From an uncultured Alistipes sp. (GTDB taxonomy: Bacteria; Bacteroidota; Bacteroidia; Bacteroidales; Rikenellaceae): 64,000 nucleotides of DNA. Shown here one piece after another: positions 37,777-45,634 of this stretch. The notes below the pieces were generated by a model. It was not told where the DNA came from, did not search any database, and worked only from the letters and a program-made list of their open reading frames with translations. Numbering within the stretch: the first letter of the stretch is position 1; every line of letters begins with the position of its first letter. The translations under genes were made by a program, and so were the position numbers. The stretch spans positions 1 through 64,000 of the forward strand of contig NZ_CABMQJ010000008.1 of the NCBI RefSeq assembly GCF_902388705.1, in the 5' to 3' direction.

Positions 37777-37818
37777 TTGGAAATTCAAATTGTTTATTAT
37801 CTTTGTTATTCGAATAAC
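37777..37818 (+). promoter_or_regulatory. Promoter with overlapping 14-bp palindrome, upstream of the carboxyltransferase gene
   Basis: TTG at 37777-37779, 18-base spacer, then TATCTTTG at 37798-37805. The perfect palindrome GTTATTCGAATAAC (37805-37818) overlaps the end of the -7 box and the expected transcription start, an operator-like position. Confidence 0.6.
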
Positions 37819-37857
37819 AGTAGAAAGAAGAATAAGAACCCTTAATTCAATATCACA

Positions 37858-39711
37858 ATGGCAAGAAATCTCAAAATCAGAGATCTTACGTTGCGCGACG
37901 GACAGCAGTCCTCGTTCGCAACACGTATGAACCAGGCGCAGATCGACCGTTGTCTGCCGTTCTACAAGGATGCAAATTTCTATGCGATGGAGGTGTGGGG
38001 CGGCGCCGTGCCCGACTCCGTGATGCGTTACCTGAACGAGAACCCCTGGACGCGCCTCGAAACCATCTACAAAGCCGTCGGCAATGTTTCGAAACTCACG
38101 GCGCTTTCGCGCGGCCGTAACCTGTTCGGCTATTCGCCCTATCCCGACGACGTAATCGACGGTTTCTGCCGCAATTCGATTCAGAGCGGACTGGGCATCA
38201 TGCGTATTTTCGATGCCCTGAACGACGTCGACAACGTGAAGTCCACAATCAAATATGTCAAGCAGTACGGCGGCATTGCCGACTGTGCGGTTTGCTATAC
38301 GGTGGATCCCAAATATCCCGAGCAGGGATTCTTCGCCCGGCTGATGGGCAAGAAGAACCCGCAGCCCGTCTTTACGGACGAATATTTCCTCGATAAGGCC
38401 AAACAGATGGCCGCGCTGGGCGCCGATATGATTACCATCAAGGACATGTCGGGTCTGATTCCGCCGCGCCGTGTTGCTACGCTCGTGCGCCTGCTGAAGA
38501 AGAACCTTTCGATTCCCGTCGACTTCCACACCCACTGTACGCCCGGTTATGGCCTCGCTTCGGTGCTTTCGGCTATCATCGCCGGGGCCGACGTGGTCGA
38601 TACCAACTGCTGGTATTTCGCCGAGGGAACGGGAGCTCCCGCCATCGAGCTGATTCACGTATTCTGCAAGAAGCTGGGCATCGATACCGGCGTGAACATG
38701 GAAGCCGTCGCGAAAATCAACACGCAGCTGCGCGAGATTCGCAAGGAGCTCAACCAGTCGGTGTTCGGCGTGGAAAAACCCGAACCCAAGGCGTTCAACC
38801 CGCTGACCGACACGCTGCCCGCCGAAATCGACGCGCTGTTCGACAAGGCTATCGAAGCGGCAAAGGCCGACGACGAAACCGCTACGATCGACGCCTGCCG
38901 CAAAATCGAGGCTTATTTCGGATTCCCGGCTCCCAACGAGTTGGTGCAGAAAGCCGAAATTCCGGGCGGTATGTATTCGAACATGGTCGCCCAGCTCAAA
39001 CAGCTCAAGGCCGAGGACATCCTGCCCCGCGCCATGGAGCTGATTCCGTCGGTGCGTCTGGCTGCGGGCCTGCCGCCGCTGGTGACCCCGACTTCGCAGA
39101 TTGTCGGCGCCCAGGCTGTGAACTGCGCCCTGGACGAAAAGGCCGGACGCCCGATGTACACCAACAAGAGCTCGCAGTTCGTGGGCCTGGTGAAAGGCGA
39201 GTACGGACACACGCCCGTGAAGATCGACCCCGAGTTCCGTTTCAAGATTTGCGGTGTGCGCGAGGAAACCCCGTACGATACGTCGAAATACCAGATGCAG
39301 CCCAACCCCGAACTTCCCGAGGCCGGGGGCGTGAAGCTCGCCGCCAACGAGAAAGAGGTGCTGCTGCTGGAGCTTTTCCCGCTGGTTGCCAAGAATTTCC
39401 TCACGGAGATGAAAGTCAAGGCCTATGCTGCAGCGAAACCTGCGGAAACCAAAGCCACGGAGAAGGCCCCCGAAGAGGCGAAGAAAGTAATCATTACGGG
39501 CAATACCGTGACGGCTCCGCTGCCGGGGCGTATCATCGATATCAAGGTCAAGGTCGGCGATACGGTCAAGGCCGGGGACGAAATCGCGGTTCTCGAAGCT
39601 ATGAAGATGGAGAACTCCGTGACGACCGACTATGCGGGTACGGTAAAACAGATACTTGTGCAGCCCGGCGAGAACGTGGCTACCGACGCCGTGCTGGTCG
39701 AGATCGGGTAA
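37858..39711 (+). CDS. oadA: Oxaloacetate decarboxylase alpha / pyruvate carboxylase B-type subunit, biotinylated
   Basis: A 617-residue carboxyltransferase with its own biotin carrier domain. The TIM-barrel active site opens LTLRDGQQSSFATRM (residues 11-25) and has KDMSGLIPPRR and the metal ligands in DFHTHCTPGYG. A PYC_OADA domain spans about 290-460. A Pro/Ala/Lys linker leads to the biotinyl domain (TAPLPGRIIDIKVKVGD) with biotinylated K583 in EAMKMEN. It could act as the alpha subunit of a Na+-pumping oxaloacetate decarboxylase or as the B subunit of a two-part pyruvate carboxylase. Neither OadB/OadG nor a biotin carboxylase gene is adjacent. It is monocistronic, with its own promoter and terminator. 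Confidence 0.88.
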   Translation: MARNLKIRDLTLRDGQQSSFATRMNQAQIDRCLPFYKDANFYAMEVWGGAVPDSVMRYLNENPWTRLETIYKAVGNVSKLTALSRGRNLFGYSPYPDDVIDGFCRNSIQSGLGIMRIFDALNDVDNVKSTIKYVKQYGGIADCAVCYTVDPKYPEQGFFARLMGKKNPQPVFTDEYFLDKAKQMAALGADMITIKDMSGLIPPRRVATLVRLLKKNLSIPVDFHTHCTPGYGLASVLSAIIAGADVVDTNCWYFAEGTGAPAIELIHVFCKKLGIDTGVNMEAVAKINTQLREIRKELNQSVFGVEKPEPKAFNPLTDTLPAEIDALFDKAIEAAKADDETATIDACRKIEAYFGFPAPNELVQKAEIPGGMYSNMVAQLKQLKAEDILPRAMELIPSVRLAAGLPPLVTPTSQIVGAQAVNCALDEKAGRPMYTNKSSQFVGLVKGEYGHTPVKIDPEFRFKICGVREETPYDTSKYQMQPNPELPEAGGVKLAANEKEVLLLELFPLVAKNFLTEMKVKAYAAAKPAETKATEKAPEEAKKVIITGNTVTAPLPGRIIDIKVKVGDTVKAGDEIAVLEAMKMENSVTTDYAGTVKQILVQPGENVATDAVLVEIG

Positions 39712-39736
39712 TCCCGTCCGGCATATTCATCCGAAG

Positions 39737-39772
39737 AAAGGGCGGCCGACAATGCGTCGGCCGCCCTTTCCC
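39737..39772 (+). terminator. Intrinsic terminator of oadA
   Basis: Perfect 14-bp stem AAAGGGCGGCCGAC / GTCGGCCGCCCTTT with a 5-base loop (aatgc). Confidence 0.85.
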
Positions 39773-39803
39773 TTTAGAACTTGCGGAAAAATCGTTATAT
39801 TTG
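39773..39803 (+). promoter_or_regulatory. Promoter of mscL
   Basis: TTTA (39773-39776), 19-base spacer and TATATTTG (39796-39803); the mscL ATG is 28 bases further on. Confidence 0.55.
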
Positions 39804-39831
39804 CACCATCAACTAATTAAACCTTAATCCT

Positions 39832-40314
39832 ATGGCTTTTTTCAAAGAATTCAAAGAGTTCGCCCTCAAAGGAAACGTAATGGACATGGCGGTCGGTGTG
39901 ATTATCGGCGGCGCGTTCGGTAAAATCGTTTCGTCGCTGGTCAATGACATCCTGATGCCGCCGATCGGGGCGCTGATCGGCAATACCGATTTCTCGCAGT
40001 TGCGGCTCGATATTTCGAAAGTGCGCGACGTGGCTTCGAACGCCGTGCACAGCGTTGGCGACGCCGTAACGGGCGGAGGCGACAAGGTGGTGCAGGCTGC
40101 TGCGGAACCCGTCTACTGGAACTACGGTGCTTTCATCCAGCAGTGCATCGATTTCACCATCCTGGCTTTCTGCGTATTCATGATGGTCAAGCTGATGAAC
40201 CGCCTGCTGAAAAAGAAGGAGGAGGCGCCTGCTCCGGCAGCAGAACCCGTACTCTCGAAAGAGGAGGTGCTGCTCACGGAGATTCGCGACCTGCTGAAAG
40301 AACAGAAGAAATAA
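39832..40314 (+). CDS. mscL: Large-conductance mechanosensitive channel
   Basis: A 160-residue osmotic safety valve that opens under membrane tension. The N-terminal amphipathic helix and TM1 are typical ([31 protein letters not shown]), followed by [15 protein letters not shown]2 is [23 protein letters not shown]. The periplasmic loop (about 50-103) is longer than in E. coli MscL by roughly 20 residues. The C-terminal helix ends [13 protein letters not shown], as in the family. It is a single-gene unit with its own promoter and terminator. Confidence 0.96.
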   Translation: MAFFKEFKEFALKGNVMDMAVGVIIGGAFGKIVSSLVNDILMPPIGALIGNTDFSQLRLDISKVRDVASNAVHSVGDAVTGGGDKVVQAAAEPVYWNYGAFIQQCIDFTILAFCVFMMVKLMNRLLKKKEEAPAPAAEPVLSKEEVLLTEIRDLLKEQKK

Positions 40315-40330
40315 GCGTGCGAACAAGCGG

Positions 40331-40363
40331 CGGGGCGGACCTTGAAAAAAGTCCGCCCCGTTT
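40331..40363 (+). terminator. Intrinsic terminator of mscL
   Basis: 10-bp perfect stem CGGGGCGGAC / GTCCGCCCCG with a 10-base A-rich loop, then TTT. Confidence 0.75.
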
Positions 40364-40382
40364 CCGTTTCTGTAAGTCCGGC

Positions 40383-41132
40383 CTACTGGTCGGACTCTTT
40401 TTTGTGGGTATACTCCTGTAATATATAGGTGGTGAATATCGGGAACATCATCATTCCCAGCGACGGCAGCAGGATGGTGATGACTTTGCCGATGGCCGTG
40501 ACGGCGAATATCTCGGCGCCTACGGTCGTGACGTTCATCCATGCCCACCACAGGGCGTTCCCGAAGCCGTGAAGCTTGTCGTTGACGAATATTTCGTAAT
40601 CGTAAAAGACGAGTGCCGAAATGTAGGTGAAGACGAAGACGGTGAAGATATAGGCCGAGAAGAGTTTGCGTATCTTGTTGTCCACGAGCCAGTGGACGAC
40701 GACGTACATTGCCAGGAAAGCCCGCATCAGCGGCATCAGCCCGATCAGCATGGCCCAGTAGCGGGGGAGTACGGCGCCGCTCCAGTCGAGGATGTTGAGG
40801 TAGGGAATCGAAATCAGGAAAAAGAGGATGTTGCGGGCGAAGAAACAACTCTTGCGTTCGGCGGCGGCCCACCGGACGAAAAAGTCGCACAGGAAGAGGA
40901 TGCAGACAATAAGCTGAATCGTCAGGTAGGTACGCGAGAAATGGGTGTTGTCGCCTCCGATGATCTCCCATGAAATGGCGACGAGCAGGACTACGCCGGC
41001 AATGACTTTGAGGATGCTCAAAGAATTCCGTATCTCGGCGCGCGATGTGTCTGTGAGTGGCATGTCGTTCTGTTTGAGTTTGCTCGGGTCAAAATCAATG
41101 CCAAAGCGGGAGATATACGGGAATGTCCGCAT
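40383..41132 (-). CDS. Voltage-gated-channel-like membrane protein with a non-canonical pore
   Basis: A 249-residue protein with the plan of a bacterial six-helix potassium channel: hydrophobic segments at about 40-57, 68-88, 100-118, 124-148, 158-177 and 212-240, with a pore loop just before the last. The pore reads WMNVTTVGAEIFAVTAIGK (200-218), aligning with the canonical TTVGYGD filter, but Tyr-Gly-Asp is replaced by Ala-Glu-Ile. The flanking IGKVITILLPSLGMMMFPIFT inner helix is K+-channel-like. Ion selectivity is therefore doubtful. No ligand-binding domain is visible. An internal Met at residue 24 is an alternative start. Confidence 0.75.
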   Translation of the reverse strand: MRTFPYISRFGIDFDPSKLKQNDMPLTDTSRAEIRNSLSILKVIAGVVLLVAISWEIIGGDNTHFSRTYLTIQLIVCILFLCDFFVRWAAAERKSCFFARNILFFLISIPYLNILDWSGAVLPRYWAMLIGLMPLMRAFLAMYVVVHWLVDNKIRKLFSAYIFTVFVFTYISALVFYDYEIFVNDKLHGFGNALWWAWMNVTTVGAEIFAVTAIGKVITILLPSLGMMMFPIFTTYILQEYTHKKESDQ

Positions 41133-41212
41133 TTACGCCCGATTTTTCTCTAATTTCTCCAAAGGTGCCGCTCTCTCCTGTTAGCCGTACGCTGAATATG
41201 ATATCCGAATAT

Positions 41213-41725
41213 CTAAATGACGGTTACGTCAATGGCAACCGTTTTTCCGGGAAGTTTGGTGTATAATCCCCAAAAATAAAAAGTAGTTACAACCGCCGGA
41301 TGTGCCCCTCCTGTTCGCTTGTACAGCAAATTCAATGTCATCTCATCGGATTCTGTGTCGATAGCCTGCTTCGATAAAGTGTATCCGGGATCCCCTAAAC
41401 TATGCTGTCCGATAATAAGCGTGTATTTGTCAAAGTCAATTAACGGCAACTCGACCGAAGGAGGTGCAACGATCTCGAACTCTTCCAGGCTGTTGATCAC
41501 GAAACATTCGGTGTCGCGATAATCGATTTCGCTGAAGTTGAATGCCGGTTCGGGATGCGAAGAGGAACTCGGAGGCAGATAGGTCTTGAAAAAAGCTGAT
41601 ACGTCCGTGGGGGCGGAGACGGGAGGGGTGCCGATAGCTTCGGGCTCTTGCGAGTGATTGCACGCGACAAAACCTCCGCCCAGCAAAAGCAGGGCTGTTG
41701 TCAACGTCAAAATGTTAGTTTTCAT
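41213..41725 (-). CDS. Small hypothetical lipoprotein
   Basis: A 170-residue predicted lipoprotein: the signal peptide ends GGGFVAC (C22), then a Pro/Ser-rich linker (SAPTDVSAFF...PPSSSS) and a mostly beta mature domain (FDKYTLIIGQHSLGDPGY, MTLNLLYKRTGG). I recognise no family. Base composition is more AT-rich than in most neighbours, and it borders an AT-rich stretch next to a tRNA gene, so it may be a recent arrival. Confidence 0.7.
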   Translation of the reverse strand: MKTNILTLTTALLLLGGGFVACNHSQEPEAIGTPPVSAPTDVSAFFKTYLPPSSSSHPEPAFNFSEIDYRDTECFVINSLEEFEIVAPPSVELPLIDFDKYTLIIGQHSLGDPGYTLSKQAIDTESDEMTLNLLYKRTGGAHPAVVTTFYFWGLYTKLPGKTVAIDVTVI

Positions 41726-41978
41726 ATTACGGTAGTTTGAAGTTTAAAATGAATCATCGAAGTTATATTATCGAGAATCTTATGAGATATAATACTGTGG
41801 TTATTTCAGCAAATAGCGGATTTCCATCGATTCCAATCGCTAATTTCCAAGATATTATAAAAACTACCGTTATGATTACTGATGATAAAGTTAATGAAAT
41901 TAACTGTCTTTCTGATGATTTTGCCGTGTTTTTTCGGCGCAAATCAAAAAATATCGGCATTAACTGCAGAAAAAGAAA
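41726..41978. other. AT-rich stretch beside the tRNA gene
   Basis: Markedly AT-rich compared with the rest of the window. Frames on both strands have no recognisable features, and the plus-strand one runs into the tRNA complement. No integrase, direct repeat of the tRNA end or transposon end was found. Confidence 0.5.
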
Positions 41979-42011
41979 AAAGAGACCCTATAATTGCTAT
42001 AAGGTCTCTTT
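41979..42011 (-). terminator. Terminator of the tRNA-Met transcript
   Basis: On the minus strand AAAGAGACC and GGTCTCTTT form a 9-bp stem, extended by an inner TATA/TATA pairing, followed by TTTC-rich sequence, directly downstream of the tRNA. Confidence 0.7.
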
Positions 42012-42020
42012 GTCATTTTG

Positions 42021-42094
42021 TAGCGGGTCCGAGACTTGAACTCGGGACCTCATGATTATGAATCATGCGCTCTAACCAGCTGAGCTAACCCGCC
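42021..42094 (-). tRNA. tRNA-Met (anticodon CAT), probably elongator
   Basis: A 74-base cloverleaf can be folded on the minus strand. The acceptor GGCGGGT pairs with ACCCGCT (G1-U72 at the end) with discriminator A. The D arm is GCTCAGCTGGTTAGAGC, and the anticodon stem CATGA/TCATG closes loop TTCATAA. The T arm contains GTTCAAGTC. CCA is not encoded. A CAT anticodon is also used by tRNA-Ile2 after lysidine modification; the TTCATAA loop and overall body look more like elongator Met. Confidence 0.92.
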
Positions 42095-42602
42095 ATTGCA
42101 TCAAAGCGAGTGCAAAGGTAATAGAAATTTTCAATCGTGCAAAATCTTTGCGTAAAAAATCGCTGAAAAATTCTTTCCCCCGGCGGGTTTGTGGGGCCGT
42201 ATTCCGTGTCCGCTGTAGTTGACCGGGTCGCACGTCGGGTTTGCCGGTTCCGATATGCCGGGTGTCCGTATTTTTGGCTGAAAAATCTGCTGTGTGTCAT
42301 ATCTTTCATACAATCAATGTGTTGCATTTGCGGGCGGTTTTTCTCGATTGTAAAAACAAATAAATTATTAACTTTTTTCTGTAAAAATCATTGTCATAAT
42401 AAATATTATTATTACATTCGTGTGTCAATAATATGATATTTTTGTTTCAAAATGGATTTTTGTAATAATAATTGCGTATGTAGTCGATGTTGAAAGATTG
42501 CATATAAAACATATTGTCTATAAAAGCGCATTGAAAGAATAAATTTTTATTTTGACTGATGCCGGTGCCGGCCACAATTATTCTAATCTAAAATACCTAA
42601 TT
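42095..42602. other. Intergenic region between tRNA-Met and a lipoprotein gene
   Basis: It contains the tRNA promoter at its left end. The right part (42300-42600) is very AT-rich, with a TATTTTTG -7-like box at 42437-42444 that could drive the lipoprotein gene, leaving a leader of about 150 bases. No convincing gene is seen. Confidence 0.5.
42113..42143 (-). promoter_or_regulatory. Promoter of tRNA-Met
   Basis: Minus strand TTTG (42140-42143), 19-base spacer and TACCTTTG (42113-42120): both consensus boxes are exact. Confidence 0.8.
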
Positions 42603-44051
42603 ATGAAAAAACTTTTTACCCCCCCCCTGATGACTATGCTGTTTTGCTGCATAGGCGCGTTTTTTATTACGTCGTGCGATGACGACGATGAAAAGGGGCC
42701 TGTAAACATTGCTCATCCGTTCCAGTCCGTAACGGCAGTCGACGGCAGCACGATTGCAACGGCCGTTATTTCCGATGACGACAAGACGATTACGTTCCCC
42801 GAGTTCCAGGAGCTCACCGACCTTTCCAACGTCGAGGTCACGTTCAACCTGACCCCCGGAGCATTCCTGAAGACGCCGGCCAAACCGACGGCTCGGGTCA
42901 ACCTCACTACCGCCTATACGGTCGAAGTAAATACCGGCGGCTACCTTCCGGTGGCCTATACCATGACGGCCAAACCCAAGGATATTCCCAATCCGATTCT
43001 TTCGGCGAAAGTCGGCAATGTGGAGGCTACGATGGAGGGCAACATCATTTCGATTGCATACGCTGCGGGCATGGACATCAACGCCATGGTCTTCGACTTT
43101 ACGTTGGTTGCCGGCGCGAGCATCAAATCCCCGGCGAATAAAACGTTCGACCTGGAGCTTGCCGACGGAACCCTGGTCATTACGTACGGTGGTGTGGATT
43201 ATACGTTTGTCGTACGGGCTACGGGGTATACGGACCCGCTTTTGAGCAACGGCTGGACGGATGAAACGGCGAAATTCGGTTCGCTGCCCAAGTATATCAA
43301 AGTCTACAAGAATGAAGATCTGTTGAATAAACCTGAAAGCAAGAGCCTCGGCTACATTGCCATCATGGGCCCGCAAGCGACCATGGGTGTTGTCGGCAGC
43401 GGCAAAACAGGTGCGAAGCCGATTACCGAGCTCGAACAGGAGGGTAACTGGAACGTGATTTTGGTCGGCGTGTCCACTTCTGCGACCCAGACGATTGTCC
43501 GCGACGGTAAATTCGTACAGGATCCCGAAGGCTTAAACTCTTTCGCTACTATCGGGCAGGATAAGAACGGCACCTGTAAGATGGCGTGGACGCAGAAATT
43601 CGATGGTAAACTCTATTCGTTCCCGTTCCGCAATGCCAGCTCGTTCACGCCCCGCGTGCAGGGCGACGGTACTGTCTGGGATGTGCAAACCGCTGTTTCG
43701 GGTGTCCCGATGATTCTGTGGGACGGCAATGTCCTGACGGCGGAACAGACTATCGGCAACGACGGTACGAATATGGGATGGTACGGTGGCGTGGCAGCGC
43801 GTGCAGCGGTCGGCGTAACGGCCCACGGCAAAGTAATCGCATTCTGCGGACAGCAGGTTGAGGGCAGCGTCGGTGTCACAATGCTCGAAATGGCGAAGAT
43901 CATGAAAGACGTCGGCTGCGTTTCGGCCATGACCTTCGAAGGCTCGAGTTCGCCGAACATGCACGTCAACAAGCAGGCGACGGTCGTGAACTCGAATCTG
44001 GCCAACAGCAAACCTGAAAAAAACATGCAGTGTGGTTTGGTATTTAAGTAG
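42603..44051 (+). CDS. Lipoprotein with a C-terminal phosphodiester-glycosidase-like (NAGPA) domain
   Basis: A 482-residue predicted lipoprotein: the signal peptide ends AFFITSC (C25), followed by DDDDEKG. Two beta-sandwich repeats follow at about 35-120 and 125-210 (ISDDDKTITFPEF..., YTVEVNTGGYLPVAYTM and VITYGGVDYTFVVRATGY). The C-terminal half (about 225-480) matches the phosphodiester glycosidase family: GVSTSATQTIVRDGKFV, AARAAVGVTAHGKVIAF and GVTMLEMAKIMKDVGCVSAM. The usual DGGGSS motif reads FEGSSSPNM here. Family members remove GlcNAc caps from phosphodiesters or trim exopolysaccharide; activity here is uncertain. A run of nine C lies in codons 6-9. The ATG at 42603 is chosen for the signal peptide. 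Confidence 0.8.
   Translation: MKKLFTPPLMTMLFCCIGAFFITSCDDDDEKGPVNIAHPFQSVTAVDGSTIATAVISDDDKTITFPEFQELTDLSNVEVTFNLTPGAFLKTPAKPTARVNLTTAYTVEVNTGGYLPVAYTMTAKPKDIPNPILSAKVGNVEATMEGNIISIAYAAGMDINAMVFDFTLVAGASIKSPANKTFDLELADGTLVITYGGVDYTFVVRATGYTDPLLSNGWTDETAKFGSLPKYIKVYKNEDLLNKPESKSLGYIAIMGPQATMGVVGSGKTGAKPITELEQEGNWNVILVGVSTSATQTIVRDGKFVQDPEGLNSFATIGQDKNGTCKMAWTQKFDGKLYSFPFRNASSFTPRVQGDGTVWDVQTAVSGVPMILWDGNVLTAEQTIGNDGTNMGWYGGVAARAAVGVTAHGKVIAFCGQQVEGSVGVTMLEMAKIMKDVGCVSAMTFEGSSSPNMHVNKQATVVNSNLANSKPEKNMQCGLVFK
42619..42627. repeat. Nine-base C homopolymer inside a signal peptide
   Basis: C9 covers codons 6-9 (T-P-P-L) of the 482-residue lipoprotein, 17 bases into the gene. Confidence 0.95.
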
Positions 44052-44100
44052 TATATAGTTCGGGAAACGGGATTCGGGTTAGTGTCCCGTTTCAAAAGGG

Positions 44101-44140
44101 AGCCGGGAGTTTACGTTAATCGTAAACTCCCGGCTTTTTT
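44101..44140 (+). terminator. Strong intrinsic terminator
   Basis: Perfect 15-bp stem AGCCGGGAGTTTACG / CGTAAACTCCCGGCT with loop ttaat, then further T. It ends the lipoprotein transcript and lies between it and the converging his operon. Confidence 0.9.
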
Positions 44141-44255
44141 GCGCTTCCCGAGATTGACTGGTTGGTACCTCTGCCGGTTCCGTGGCAACCGCACCGTGCG
44201 GGAGATACCCGGGTGCATTGCCGTCCGTTTTCCGTGCCGGCCGGTATGCCCGGCG

Positions 44256-44876
44256 TCAGCTGTGGCGACGCGCCAGTTCCGCCTCGAGGTCGGCAAGCGA
44301 GCAGCCCGTTGCTTCGAGCAGCACCAGCAGGTGGTATATGAGGTCGGAAGCTTCGTAAATCATCGCTTCACGGTTGCCAGCTACGGCTTCGATTACCGTT
44401 TCTACGGCCTCTTCGCCGACTTTCTGTGCGATTTTGTTCACACCGCGGTTGAAGAGTTTGCTGGTGTACGAGCCCTCGGGCATCTCGGCGTGCCGCCCTT
44501 GTATGACGCTTTGGAGGTAGCGTATGAATCCCTCGGTTTCGGGTGCGCTTCCGTCGAAGCAGGTTTTCGCACCCGTGTGGCAGGTCGGGCCGTGGGGGAT
44601 GGCGCGGACAAGGAGCGTATCGTTGTCGCAGTCGGCCGTGACGGATACGATGTCGAGGTAGTTGCCGCTGGTTTCGCCCTTCGTCCAGAGGCAGCGGCGT
44701 GTCCGGCTGTAAAAGGTGACGCGGCCCTCGGCGAGGCTTTTTTCGTAGGCTTCGCGGTTCATGTAGCCGAGCATCAGCACCTGCAGGGTGCGTGCGTCCT
44801 GTACGATGGCGGGAATCAGTCCGTCGGACTGTTTCGCGGAGTCGAGTTCCGCAAAGGGTTTTGCTGTGATTTTCAT
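44256..44876 (-). CDS. hisI: Bifunctional phosphoribosyl-AMP cyclohydrolase / phosphoribosyl-ATP pyrophosphatase
   Basis: A 206-residue HisIE fusion catalysing steps 2 and 3 of histidine synthesis. The N-terminal HisI domain has MLGYMNREAYEKSL, RCLWTKGETSGN, and metal-binding Cys/His in VTADCDNDTLL and GPTCHTGAKTCF. The C-terminal HisE domain (from about 120) has NKIAQKVGEEAVETVIEA. It is the last gene of the his operon, starting 5 bases after hisF. The ATG at 44876 is the only start giving the canonical N-terminus. Confidence 0.96.
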   Translation of the reverse strand: MKITAKPFAELDSAKQSDGLIPAIVQDARTLQVLMLGYMNREAYEKSLAEGRVTFYSRTRRCLWTKGETSGNYLDIVSVTADCDNDTLLVRAIPHGPTCHTGAKTCFDGSAPETEGFIRYLQSVIQGRHAEMPEGSYTSKLFNRGVNKIAQKVGEEAVETVIEAVAGNREAMIYEASDLIYHLLVLLEATGCSLADLEAELARRHS

Positions 44877-44881
44877 GGCGT

Positions 44882-45634
44882 TTATAATCTTACGTTGATA
44901 TTCAGTTCGTGCAGTTCCCGTTTGAGGACGGGAATCGGTATTTCGTTGTAATGGAAAATGCTGGCTGCCAGGGCTGCGTCGGCCCTGCCGCGTGTCAGCA
45001 CGTCGGCGATATGGCGTACCGATCCCGCGCCGCCCGAGGCGATGACGGGAATGGGCAGTTCGGCCAGCCGTGCGAACGTTTCGCAGGGATAGCCGTCGCG
45101 CGTGCCGTCGTGATCCATCGAGGTGAAGAGCAGCTCGCCCGCGCCCCGCTGCCAGACTTCGTGCGCCCATGCGAACAGTTCGCGTTCGGTGGGGCGCTTG
45201 CCCCCGTGGGTCGTGACGCGCCATTCGCCGTCCGTCATTCGGGCGTCGATGGCCGCAACGACGAACTGCGAGCCGTATTTCGAAGCGATGGCGTCGATCA
45301 GTCCCGGGTTGCGCACGGCGGCGCTGTTGACCGTAACCTTGTCGGCCCCGGCGTCGAGCAGCCGCCCGGCATCCGCGACCGAGGCGATGCCGCCGCCCAC
45401 GGTGAAGGGGATGTCGATGCGCGCTGCGATGCGCGAAACGAGTTCGGTAAAGGTGTTGCGCCCCTCTTCCGTGGCGCTGATGTCGAGGTACACCAACTCG
45501 TCGGCACCCTCTGCGGCGTATTTCGCGCCCAGCTCCACCGGGTCGCCCACGTTGCGCAGTCCGACGAAGTTGATTCCTTTCACGGTTTGTCCCTCGCGGA
45601 TGTCGAGGCAGGGGATTATGCGTTTTGCAAGCAT
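44882..45634 (-). CDS. hisF: Imidazole glycerol phosphate synthase subunit HisF
   Basis: A 250-residue (beta-alpha)8 cyclase. The canonical start [19 protein letters not shown] carries the general acid/base Asp (D11), and the second catalytic Asp is in VVAAIDAR. Phosphate-binding loops are VGGGI and IASGGAG. It uses ammonia from HisH to make IGP and AICAR. The gene overlaps hisA by 19 bases. Confidence 0.97.
   Translation of the reverse strand: MLAKRIIPCLDIREGQTVKGINFVGLRNVGDPVELGAKYAAEGADELVYLDISATEEGRNTFTELVSRIAARIDIPFTVGGGIASVADAGRLLDAGADKVTVNSAAVRNPGLIDAIASKYGSQFVVAAIDARMTDGEWRVTTHGGKRPTERELFAWAHEVWQRGAGELLFTSMDHDGTRDGYPCETFARLAELPIPVIASGGAGSVRHIADVLTRGRADAALAASIFHYNEIPIPVLKRELHELNINVRL

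Noticed and set aside
41737..42039. A 100-codon plus-strand frame in the AT-rich stretch
   Set aside because: It runs through a terminator and into the complement of tRNA-Met, with no recognisable features.
42021..42094. tRNA-Ile2 (CAT, lysidine type) as the identity of the tRNA
   Set aside because: Loop and body look more like elongator Met; not fully excluded without a tRNA identity model.
42191..42436. An 81-codon plus-strand frame upstream of the phosphodiester-glycosidase-like lipoprotein
   Set aside because: Ends in a low-complexity AT-rich tail; no family pattern and no promoter at a fitting distance.
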